51,565 bases of DNA from Candidatus Sulfotelmatobacter sp. (lineage in GTDB: Bacteria; Eisenbacteria; RBG-16-71-46). Location of the stretch: assembly GCA_035498555.1 (NCBI GenBank), contig DATKAB010000095.1, forward strand, positions 1 through 51,565. The letters are read 5' to 3'. The position numbers and the translations under genes were made by a program. How positions within the stretch are numbered: position 1 is the first letter of the stretch; every line of letters starts with the position of its first letter. Of the stretch, positions 34,080 to 41,147 are shown piece by piece. The notes beneath the pieces are model-generated. The model had not been told where the DNA came from and ran no database searches. It saw only the letters and a program-made list of their open reading frames with translations.

Positions 34080-34993
34080 GTGGACTTCCTCCGAAACGCT
34101 CGCAACCGCGCGCTCCGAGCGCGAGGATTGCGACCGACCTCCTCCTGCGAGGGTGTCACCACCCCTCGATGCAACGGTTCCCAGGGCGACTCCGCCACCG
34201 ACGCCGGCGGCCGCCGCCTCGAAACTACCGAACGCTCACCGCGCAGCGCGTTCTTCACGCGCCGGTCCTCGCCCGAGTGATAGGCGATCGTCACCACCAC
34301 GCCGCCGGCGCGCACGGCGCGCGGCAGCCACTCGAGCGCCGCCTCGAGATCCTCGGCTTCGCCGTTCACCCAGATGCGCAGCGCCTGGTACACCTGCGCG
34401 AGCCGGCGCGGATGCGCGTGGCCGCCGGACAGTCGATGCACCAGCGCCGTCAGCTCGGTGGTGGTGCCGAGCCAGCCGGCCTTGGCCTCGCGCACCATCG
34501 CGCGCGCGAGCCGCGTCGCGTCTCGAATGTCGCCGTGCTCGCGAAGCGCGCGCGCCAGCGTCGCGGGCTCCGCGTCACGGATCTCCTCCCAGGCGGGCCG
34601 TCCCCGGGCGGGGTCGAGGCGCAGGTCGAGAGGGGCATCGAAGCGGAATCCGATCCCGCGCGCGGGGTCGTCGAGCTGGCGGGACGAAAGCCCGAGGTCG
34701 AACAAGGCCCCGGCCAGCAATTCGCCGCCCGCCTCGCGATGCGCGACCGGAAGCTCGTGGAACGCGGCGCGCGCCAGGGTCACCCGCGCTCCGAATCGCG
34801 CCAGCCGGTGGCCGGCGACTTCGAGGGACTGAGGATCGCGATCGGTGCCGAGCAGCCGAGCCCCGGATTCGGCTTCGAGAAGGGCTTCCGCGTGGCCGCC
34901 GTCGCCGAGCGTCGCGTCGAGATAGAGCCCCGGGCCGCCGCGAATCCAGCGCAGGACTTCCTCGACGAGCACCGGCTCATGACGCGAACTCAC
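34076..34993 (-). CDS. rsmH: 16S rRNA (cytosine(1402)-N(4))-methyltransferase RsmH (MraW)
   Basis: This is a 305-residue SAM-dependent methyltransferase. It starts GTG-AGT-TCG giving SSRHEPVLVEEVLRWI, which is the conserved HxPVL opening. The SAM loop is LDATLGDGGHAEALLE; further motifs are LFDLGLSSRQLDDPARGIGF, QVYQALRIWVNGE and VTIAYHSGEDRRVKNAL. It overlaps the STAS gene by 17 nt, more than the usual 4, and ftsL follows with an ATGA overlap. Confidence 0.96.
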   Translation of the reverse strand: MSSRHEPVLVEEVLRWIRGGPGLYLDATLGDGGHAEALLEAESGARLLGTDRDPQSLEVAGHRLARFGARVTLARAAFHELPVAHREAGGELLAGALFDLGLSSRQLDDPARGIGFRFDAPLDLRLDPARGRPAWEEIRDAEPATLARALREHGDIRDATRLARAMVREAKAGWLGTTTELTALVHRLSGGHAHPRRLAQVYQALRIWVNGEAEDLEAALEWLPRAVRAGGVVVTIAYHSGEDRRVKNALRGERSVVSRRRPPASVAESPWEPLHRGVVTPSQEEVGRNPRARSARLRAFRRKST

Positions 34994-35435
34994 GACCGGA
35001 CTCGATCGCACCGGCCGCTCCGAGCAGCTCGTCGGCCGAGGGCCAGCAGCGCAGCGCGCCGTCACAGCCCGCGAGCCGGAAGAGGTCGCGCAGGTAGTGC
35101 GACAGCCCGCAGATCACGAAGCTCCCGGCGTGGGTCTCGAATCGCTCGAGCGAGGCCACCAGCGCGGGCAACAGCCGGTAGTCGACGTGGCGGAGCTGAG
35201 AGCAGTCGATGATCAACTGGCTCGCCCCGCGCGCCGCGAGATCCTCGAGCGCCGACTCGAGCCGTCGGATCGCCACCGCGTCGAGCCAGCCCCGCAGCGC
35301 GAGCAACGCGACCCGACCGCCACCGCGCTCGAGCAGCTCGAGCCTCGCCGTCGCTCCATGTCGGCCGTGGGTCAGCTCCAGATTGAGCGCCAGCGCGCGA
35401 CGGGATTCCCGGGCGACTTCGGGCAGAAGGGTCAT
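34977..35435 (-). CDS. STAS-domain protein inserted between mraZ and rsmH
   Basis: This is a 152-residue soluble protein. A lead of about 45 residues is followed by a STAS fold (about 45-135): VALLALRGWLDAVAIRRLES, then ASQLIIDCSQLRHVDYRLLP and LVASLERFETHAGSFVICG. STAS proteins such as SpoIIAA are anti-sigma antagonists switched by phosphorylation of Ser/Thr in a DSSG-type loop. Here the equivalent is VDYRLLP, so the canonical phospho-acceptor right after the Asp is Tyr. Regulation by an RsbW-type kinase is therefore doubtful. It overlaps mraZ upstream (ATGA) and rsmH downstream. A role in division or wall synthesis is inference from position only. Confidence 0.85.
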   Translation of the reverse strand: MTLLPEVARESRRALALNLELTHGRHGATARLELLERGGGRVALLALRGWLDAVAIRRLESALEDLAARGASQLIIDCSQLRHVDYRLLPALVASLERFETHAGSFVICGLSHYLRDLFRLAGCDGALRCWPSADELLGAAGAIESGREFAS

Positions 35436-35923
35436 GGCTGCTTCCCTCCCAGCACTTCTCCTGCGAGCGTTTCGTATTCGCCGTTCGCGGCCTGGACCAG
35501 GGCATCCAATCGCTCCTGGTTCCAGATCTCGATGCGATCAACCTGGCCGAGCAGGACGGCTTCCTTGCCGAGGCCTGCCCGGCCCATCAGTGCCGGCGGG
35601 ATGGCGATGCGTCCCTGCGCGTCCACCGACACCTTGGTTGCGTCCATCAGGAACGCGCGCGCGAACGCGCGGCCCCGACGGTCGCCCATGGGAATCTGGC
35701 GCAGCCGCTCCTCCACGCGCCGCCATTCTTCCGGCGCGTAGAGAGCCAGGCACCCTTCGAATCCCGACACCAGAAAGAACGTGTCCGCTCCGCCCTTTTT
35801 GGCGGAAGCGGAGCGACGCATGGTGGCAGGTACGCTGATGCGACCCTTGTGATCGATCGCGTAGGTCTGAGTGCCGTAGAACGACGCCAAGCTGCGCCCG
35901 TTTCGCTGGAGTTCATTTCCCAT
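35432..35923 (-). CDS. mraZ: Transcriptional regulator MraZ
   Basis: This is a 163-residue protein with the two AbrB-like half-domains of MraZ: YAIDHKGRISVPATMRR near residue 21 and VSVDAQGRIAIPPALMGRAG near residue 100. MraZ forms an oligomeric ring and binds repeats upstream of its own gene, regulating the dcw operon. The first gene of the cluster, it is preceded by a clear promoter and an operator array that includes its own start codon. It is slightly longer than the usual 140-150 residues. Confidence 0.97.
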   Translation of the reverse strand: MGNELQRNGRSLASFYGTQTYAIDHKGRISVPATMRRSASAKKGGADTFFLVSGFEGCLALYAPEEWRRVEERLRQIPMGDRRGRAFARAFLMDATKVSVDAQGRIAIPPALMGRAGLGKEAVLLGQVDRIEIWNQERLDALVQAANGEYETLAGEVLGGKQP

Positions 35924-35963
35924 TTACTGCCACGGACCACCACCTTTCCCCACAATTCCCCAC
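35914..35963 (-). promoter_or_regulatory. MraZ operator: five repeats with 10-nt period
   Basis: On the minus strand five 10-nt units follow each other from 35963: GTGGGGAATT, GTGGGGAAAG, GTGGTGGTCC, GTGGCAGTAA, ATGGGAAATG. This is the known MraZ pattern TGGGN with 5-nt spacers; units 1, 2 and 5 match it fully and units 3 and 4 are degenerate. Unit 5 contains the mraZ start codon. The array lies just downstream of the predicted transcription start (about 35968), so bound MraZ should repress. Confidence 0.85.
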
Positions 35964-35974
35964 CGCCGGGCGGC

Positions 35975-36003
35975 ACACTAGATTTCGCCGCAAGCAGTGT
36001 CAA
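35975..36003 (-). promoter_or_regulatory. Sigma-70 promoter of the dcw operon
   Basis: On the minus strand a perfect -35 TTGACA (36003-35998), a 17-nt spacer and TAGTGT (35980-35975) as -10 stand 52 nt upstream of the mraZ ATG. The -10 keeps T1, A2 and T6 of the consensus, as in the rpmB and acyltransferase promoters of this window. Confidence 0.65.
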
Positions 36004-36005
36004 AG

Positions 36006-36061
36006 GAAATGTGAGGGCCAAGTGACATTTCTCGACGGAATGTTCGTGCACGTCCGTGCAC
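36006..36061. promoter_or_regulatory. Two inverted repeats upstream of the dcw -35 box
   Basis: GAAATGT (36006-36012) and ACATTTC (36025-36031) form a perfect 7-bp dyad with a 12-nt spacer, starting 2 nt upstream of the -35. A second dyad, GTGCACG (36046-36052) and CGTGCAC (36055-36061), is perfect with a 2-nt centre. Both have the shape of dimeric transcription factor sites. The factor is unknown. An alternative is that they belong to the termination region of the glycan operon. Confidence 0.45.
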
Positions 36062-36071
36062 TGCAAGAACT

Positions 36072-36095
36072 CCGCGAACGGAATGTCGCTCGCGG
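36072..36095 (-). terminator. Weak hairpin after the glycan operon
   Basis: CCGCGA (36072-36077) and TCGCGG (36090-36095) form a 6-bp stem with a 12-nt loop. On the minus strand it lies 13 nt after the GT-C stop and is followed by AGTTCTT. It is short, so termination before the dcw promoter is uncertain. Confidence 0.3.
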
Positions 36096-36108
36096 CCTCA
36101 CGGGCGCT

Positions 36109-37665
36109 CTATCGAGGGCTTCGCGAACCGAGCGTGTCGGCGCAGCTCCAATCGATGCGATAAAAGGTGTAGATCGTGGTCTCGGGACGCATGATTCCGA
36201 GCCCGTCGATCCTCGCGCTGCCGAGCCGCGTGAGGCACGGGGCGTAGCGGCTGCGCCGGCGCAGGTCGTCATCGGCGAGCGCGCGATCCACCAGGAACGA
36301 CGGTTTCGCGAACGCCGAGAACGCCAGGTCCGCCACCGCGGCCTCGGGCGTTTCTCGCTCGAGGATCGGCACCATCGGCGGAGTGACCAGCCCGCCCAGG
36401 TCGACGACCGGCAGATCGCTGTAGTAGGCAATCGCGCCGATGTCGGGCGTGGCGATCGAGGATCCGGGCGGTGCCACGCCGTGGAACCATTTCCCCCACT
36501 GGATCAGGCTCGCGTGCAATCCGGCGGTGAACGACCGCACGTGCGGCACGACGCTCTGGCGGTAGACGAGGGCGTTCTGCACCAGCACGATCGCGGTGAC
36601 GATCGCCGCCAGCGCCGTGGCGCGCCCGCGGCGCGCGGGCTGCGGCGGATCGCCGCACCACCACAGCTCGGCGGTGCGCCACGCCAGCCAGGCCAGCACG
36701 GGCAACAGCGGCAGCAGGTAGCGCGAGATCACCGGAACGCCCCGCGCCACGTACAGGACCGGCACCAGCGCGATCCACACCCAGGGAAGCAGCCGTTGCG
36801 CCAGCACCTGGCGCGGCCACAGCTTTCGCCCGCCGAACAGCAGCGCCAGCACCAGGAGCAGCGCGAGCGCGCCGTCGGTCGAGCCGATGATCTTCGCCTG
36901 CCTCACCAGGTTGTCGACCGGGATCCCGGCCGAGGCCGACCCCGCCGCCTTGGCCGACAGCGTCTGCGGCCAGAAGGTGCCGAAGTAGAGGCGCGCGAAC
37001 AGCAGCCAGCCGCCGTAGATGAGAAGCGGCGGTAACGAGCCGAACACCAGGCGCCGCAGCCCGGCGCGATTCTCGGTGTCGGCCATCAGGAAGATGCCCC
37101 ACAGCCCGAGCAGGAACACCGCTTCGGGACGTGTCAGCGCGGCGATCGCCCACAGCGCGCCGGTGCGCACCGGGCGCGCGCCCCACTGCTGGCCTTCGGT
37201 GAACGCCACGAAGCCGCCCAGCACCAGGGCGACCGCGAGCGGTGTCTCCATTCCCGAAAGGGACCAGCGCAGCATCCAGGCGTTCGCCGACCACGCCAGC
37301 GTGCCGAGCGCGCGCAGCCCGGGAGTCGCGACGGTACGCCTCATGAGCTGGAGGAACAGCATGATCGAGAGGAGCGTCGAGATCCCGCCCATCCACTTGG
37401 CGGCCGCCACCCCATCGATACCGAGCGCCATGGCGTCGGCGAGCAGCGCCACCCACAGCGGGCTGGTGCAGCCGTAGATCCGCTCGCCGGGATTGAACAC
37501 CAGCCCCTGCCCACGCGAGAGATGCTGCGCATAGCGCAGATGGATGAACGTGTCGTCGGTGAGATATCCGCGCAACGGCCACATCAACACCAGCGCGAGC
37601 GCCAGCGAGAGGATGAGCGCGAGTTTCTCGACGCGAGTGAAGGGAACCGCGGCCGTCGGGCTCAT
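36109..37665 (-). CDS. GT-C family membrane glycosyltransferase
   Basis: This is a 518-residue protein with about 11 TM helices. After TM1 the acidic motif LTDDTFIHLRYAQHLSRGQG and the following FNPGERIYGCTSPLWV are characteristic of a GT-C group related to arabinofuranosyl- and mannosyltransferases that use polyprenyl-phosphate sugars at the outer face of the membrane. A C-terminal soluble part (from about residue 400) includes SSIATPDIGAIAYYSDLPVV. The ATG overlaps the stop of the next GT4 gene (ATGA). It is the last gene of the glycan operon, directly before the dcw promoter. The DPM1-like enzyme upstream could supply its donor. Confidence 0.85.
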   Translation of the reverse strand: MSPTAAVPFTRVEKLALILSLALALVLMWPLRGYLTDDTFIHLRYAQHLSRGQGLVFNPGERIYGCTSPLWVALLADAMALGIDGVAAAKWMGGISTLLSIMLFLQLMRRTVATPGLRALGTLAWSANAWMLRWSLSGMETPLAVALVLGGFVAFTEGQQWGARPVRTGALWAIAALTRPEAVFLLGLWGIFLMADTENRAGLRRLVFGSLPPLLIYGGWLLFARLYFGTFWPQTLSAKAAGSASAGIPVDNLVRQAKIIGSTDGALALLLVLALLFGGRKLWPRQVLAQRLLPWVWIALVPVLYVARGVPVISRYLLPLLPVLAWLAWRTAELWWCGDPPQPARRGRATALAAIVTAIVLVQNALVYRQSVVPHVRSFTAGLHASLIQWGKWFHGVAPPGSSIATPDIGAIAYYSDLPVVDLGGLVTPPMVPILERETPEAAVADLAFSAFAKPSFLVDRALADDDLRRRSRYAPCLTRLGSARIDGLGIMRPETTIYTFYRIDWSCADTLGSRSPR

Positions 37666-39014
37666 GCATCGCTCCGGGCGCGATCGCTTCGGGCCTCGAT
37701 CTGAGCATCCAGCGCGTCCGCCAGGCGACCGGCCAGCGCCGAGCGCGTGTGCTCGGCGAGCCACGGCCTGTCGCGATCGGGCTCGCGCCCCCGCGCCAGC
37801 CATGCGTCCACGCGCCTCCCGATCTCGGCGGCGAGTGCCGCGCGGTCGCCCGGATCGATCCTCACCGCCCCCCCTCGCTCGGCGAGCTCGGCGGCCTCCT
37901 CCTCCTTCGGAATCAGCGCCACGATCGGCCGGCCGCTGGCGAGATACTCGTAGAGCTTGCCCGGCACCATGGTCGGCGATTCCGGCGGCTTCCACAGCAG
38001 CAGCAGATCCGCCCGTTCCTGGAGCGTGCGCGCGGCGGCGTGGGAGATCGGACCGGTGAACTCCACGATGCCGGTGAGACCGAGCGCGACGGCGCGATCC
38101 TCGTAACCCCGATCGTAGGGACCGGCGAGTCGCGCACGCACGCGCCGCCTGAGCTCCGGGCGTCGCTGGAGCAGCTCGTGCAGCGCTTCGAGCAGCACTT
38201 CGGTCTCGGGCATCTGCGACAGCGTGCCCGTGAACACCAGTTGGAAGTGCGGACCGGCGGCGAGGGGCGCCGGCGGCGCCGCCTCGCCATGGTCTTCGCC
38301 CGCGAACGGTTCGAAACCATTGGGCAGATGCATCACGCGGCCGGGGCCCCGGCTCGCGCGGCGCCGCAACGCTTCGGCGTGGGTGCGCGAAGCCGCCAGC
38401 ACCAGATCGGCGTCGTCGAGCACGCGCGCCTCCATGCGTTCCTGCTGTGCCCGATGCCAGGCGGTTGGCGGCTTTCTCAGGTGGAGCGCCACCCACGGAT
38501 CGCGGAAGTCGGCCACCCAGGGCAGGTCGAACCCGCGGCGCGCGCGATCGGCCGCCAGGTGCACGCTGTCGGGAGGCGAGCTCGAGAGCAGCGCGTCGAC
38601 GTCGCCACGTTGGACTCGCCGGCGCGCCACCGACGCGGCTCGTCGCGCCCAGCCGGCGTAGGAGTCCGGCAGCAGCCACCAATCGCTGAGGGAACGCAGG
38701 CGCGAGAAAGTCGCGCCCGATCGGCGCCCGCGGTCGCCGCCCCGCATGCGCAGCCAGGCGGCGAGCGCGCTGCCGCCCTCGACTCGAATCACCTCGGTCT
38801 CGCCCGGAACGCTCGCCTCCAGAGTGTCGTCGGTCACCCAGTAGTCCTTCCGACCCGCGCACACCACCGTGCAATTCCAGCCGTGCCGGGGCAGCTCGCG
38901 CACGAAGCTCAAGACGCGATGAACGCCGCCGCCCGCGAGTGGCGGAAAGAAGTAGCACAGAATGAGCAACCGGCGCCGCCGTCGATCGCCGGCAACGCGA
39001 CCGGTGTCGCTCAT
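37662..39014 (-). CDS. GT4-like glycosyltransferase
   Basis: This is a 450-residue GT-B enzyme from ATG MSDTGRVAGDRRRR. The N-domain begins LLILCYFFPPLAGGGVHRVL, with LPWVADFRDPWV in the acceptor half. The C-domain has LVFTGTLSQMPETEVLLEAL and the donor-site region PTMVPGKLYEYLASGRPIVA. It resembles the WbuB/WcaI-like group of GT4 enzymes in exopolysaccharide loci. Overlaps of 4 nt with both neighbours show tight coupling. The linked sugar cannot be deduced. Confidence 0.88.
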   Translation of the reverse strand: MSDTGRVAGDRRRRRLLILCYFFPPLAGGGVHRVLSFVRELPRHGWNCTVVCAGRKDYWVTDDTLEASVPGETEVIRVEGGSALAAWLRMRGGDRGRRSGATFSRLRSLSDWWLLPDSYAGWARRAASVARRRVQRGDVDALLSSSPPDSVHLAADRARRGFDLPWVADFRDPWVALHLRKPPTAWHRAQQERMEARVLDDADLVLAASRTHAEALRRRASRGPGRVMHLPNGFEPFAGEDHGEAAPPAPLAAGPHFQLVFTGTLSQMPETEVLLEALHELLQRRPELRRRVRARLAGPYDRGYEDRAVALGLTGIVEFTGPISHAAARTLQERADLLLLWKPPESPTMVPGKLYEYLASGRPIVALIPKEEEAAELAERGGAVRIDPGDRAALAAEIGRRVDAWLARGREPDRDRPWLAEHTRSALAGRLADALDAQIEARSDRARSDA

Positions 39015-40102
39015 CGTGGGCCTCCTGCCGGGATTCGCTCCGCGCCAGTGCGGCGGCTGGCCACCGCGCGCTCGAACAGGCGCTCGATCTTCGCCATTTG
39101 GACGTCGCGATCGGCGCGCGCCGCGATCACCTCGGCATTGCGCGCGCGCGCCGCCTCGCACCAGGCCTGGTTGGAGATCGCCCGCTCCAGCGCCTGGGCC
39201 AGACCCGCGGGATCTCCGGGCGCGAACAAGCGCGCGCCGTCGCCCTCACCCACCCACTCGCGATTACCCTCGAGGTCGCTCACCACCGGCACCGCGCCGG
39301 CCGCCATCGCTTCGAGCAGCGACACCGAAGTCGAGTCGGAGCGCGAGCAGGAGACGTAGATCGAGGCGCGGGCGAGCGACGCCGCCATCGCGGCGGGAGT
39401 CAGCAGGCCGGTGAAGCGCCAGCGTCCCGCCGGAAGACGGCGGGCGGCGAGGCGCTCGAGCTCGCGCGTCAGGGAGCCGGCGCCGGCGATCTCGAGGCGC
39501 GTGCCCGCCCAGCGCTCCATCACCTGCGCCGCGCCCTCGATCAGGGTGGGCAGGTCGTAGATCGGCTCGTGCTGGCGCGTGCTCAGCAGCAGCCCCGCCT
39601 CCCTTGCATCTCCCGGGTGGAAGAGCTGGCGCGAGATCCCCCAGGGAATCGCGTGCACCCGCGATTCGGGTGCGCCGAGCGCGCGCGCCGCGGCGGCCAG
39701 ATTCTCGCTGTCGGCGATCACCAGGTCGGCGCGCTCGAGCACCAGGCCGGCGCGCCGCCGGCTCAGCGCGCCGCGCGCCCGCGCCAGCAGCAGGTCCGAT
39801 CCCCACGCCGACACGCTCAGGGGACGGCGACCGCAAAGCACGCCCAGCAGCCCGTAGTTGGGAACGTAGTGGGCGTCCACCAGGTCGGGCTCGAATCTGG
39901 CCAGAGCCGAGCGCAGCGCGGGCGCGGCCAGCGGATAGCGCACCGCGCCCGGCAACGGCCAGCAGGGCAGGCGGAATGCCCCGAGCTCGACGGGCCCCGG
40001 CTCGAGCGACCACACCCGCACCTCGTGACCGCGCGAACGAAAGTATTCGACCCAGCGCTGCGTGTGCCCCACCGAGGCATTGGAGAGCGTCGCGATCTTC
40101 AT
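39011..40102 (-). CDS. GT4 glycosyltransferase
   Basis: This is a 363-residue GT-B enzyme starting MKIATLSNASVGHTQRWVEY. The N-terminal half includes FEPDLVDAHYVPNYGLLGVL and LSVSAWGSDLLL. The C-half has AIPWGISRQLFHPGD and the EX7E-type region SDSTSVSLLEAMAAGAVPVV. Family GT4, with the VSAWGSD motif common in polysaccharide biosynthesis proteins of diverse phyla. ATGA overlaps with the genes on both sides. Confidence 0.9.
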   Translation of the reverse strand: MKIATLSNASVGHTQRWVEYFRSRGHEVRVWSLEPGPVELGAFRLPCWPLPGAVRYPLAAPALRSALARFEPDLVDAHYVPNYGLLGVLCGRRPLSVSAWGSDLLLARARGALSRRRAGLVLERADLVIADSENLAAAARALGAPESRVHAIPWGISRQLFHPGDAREAGLLLSTRQHEPIYDLPTLIEGAAQVMERWAGTRLEIAGAGSLTRELERLAARRLPAGRWRFTGLLTPAAMAASLARASIYVSCSRSDSTSVSLLEAMAAGAVPVVSDLEGNREWVGEGDGARLFAPGDPAGLAQALERAISNQAWCEAARARNAEVIAARADRDVQMAKIERLFERAVASRRTGAERIPAGGPR

Positions 40103-41142
40103 TCGGGCTCTCCGAGCGGGCGACCGCGCCTCAACCGCGCCTGCAGCGCCGCGACCATTCGCCCGACGCGGTGCGCGTGACGCGCGTCGAGCCAGCGCAC
40201 CGGATAGCGCACAGGCGCAGCGCCCAGCGAATCCTTGAACGCGAGGATCGCCTCGCGGCCGGCGCTGGCGCCGAGATTGATCCGAGCGCGCCCCTGCTCG
40301 TGAGCCCATTCGATCACCGACCAGAGCAGCAGCGGGAAGGCGTGGCTGGCGCGAGCGTCGGGATGCGAGCCGCTCCACCACAGCAAGGTCTCGCGCGGTC
40401 CGTCGAGCGCCAGCACCGCGGCCAGCAGTCCGCGGCTGTCGCGCACCGTGAACAGGCGCGCGGGCGCCTGGTCTCCCCACTCACCTCCGATCGGGCGGAG
40501 GAGGCGGCGCAGCAGTTCGAGGCGCAGCGGTCGATGGGCCCGCCAGGCGCGCGCCTGCGCGGAGTAGAGCGCGTAGGCGCTCTCGAGCGCCTCGGGCTCT
40601 TGCGTGACCGACAGCCCGCGCTCCCTGGCCTGACGCATTTCCTTGCGTGTCTTCCGATCCATGCGCTGGAGCAGCGGTTCGGTCCCGCGCTCGAGCGAGA
40701 GAATCGCGGCTTCGAATCGGCGCGTCTCGCCGCCCAGCCGCGACAGCGCCCCATCGGAAACCGGGGGGCCCACCGGTCGATAGCAGACCCAGGAGCCGCC
40801 CACCGCGCCCAGCTCGATGGCCAGGGCTTCGAGCGCCCTGGCGGCGCAGAGATCCACCTCGGCGCGATCCGGTTCGAGCGAGAGCGGCGCGCCCGGAAGC
40901 GAAGCCGGCAGCGCGTGGATCCAATGAAAACTGGCGCGACGCTGCACCACCACCGCCATCGATCCGCACAGGCGCCCGCCGCGCTCGATCGCGAGAAAGC
41001 GTGTGCTCATCCCGGTCTGCGCGACCGAAAAAGCGTGCGCCACTCCGGGATGATGCGCGGGAGTGGCGTTGGGATCCCGCGCCAGCAGCTCGCGAAAGCC
41101 CGGAGGCGGCGAGGCGCTCCAGCGGAAGCGCGGCTCGGTCAA
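40099..41142 (-). CDS. GNAT/FemAB-like acyltransferase
   Basis: This is a 347-residue protein. The N-half carries GMSTRFLAIERGGRLCGSMA, and the C-half has a GNAT fold of the Acetyltransf_6/FemAB type: LQRMDRKTRKEMRQARERG, then SRGLLAAVLALDGPRETLLW and INLGASAGREAILAFKDSLG. Such enzymes are common in exopolysaccharide loci (PEP-CTERM/XrtA-associated, for example) and transfer amino-acyl or acetyl groups to sugars or peptides. It overlaps the downstream GT4 gene by 4 nt and sits 5 nt after the propeller gene. The acceptor is unknown. Confidence 0.82.
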   Translation of the reverse strand: MTEPRFRWSASPPPGFRELLARDPNATPAHHPGVAHAFSVAQTGMSTRFLAIERGGRLCGSMAVVVQRRASFHWIHALPASLPGAPLSLEPDRAEVDLCAARALEALAIELGAVGGSWVCYRPVGPPVSDGALSRLGGETRRFEAAILSLERGTEPLLQRMDRKTRKEMRQARERGLSVTQEPEALESAYALYSAQARAWRAHRPLRLELLRRLLRPIGGEWGDQAPARLFTVRDSRGLLAAVLALDGPRETLLWWSGSHPDARASHAFPLLLWSVIEWAHEQGRARINLGASAGREAILAFKDSLGAAPVRYPVRWLDARHAHRVGRMVAALQARLRRGRPLGEPE

Positions 41143-41147
41143 ACCGG

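Noticed and set aside
31452-34280. A 942-codon open frame on the plus strand across ftsI and ftsL
   Set aside because: It lies antisense to well-conserved division genes and its product is a low-complexity Arg/His/Gly/Gln-rich string. This is the usual shadow of GC-rich codon use.
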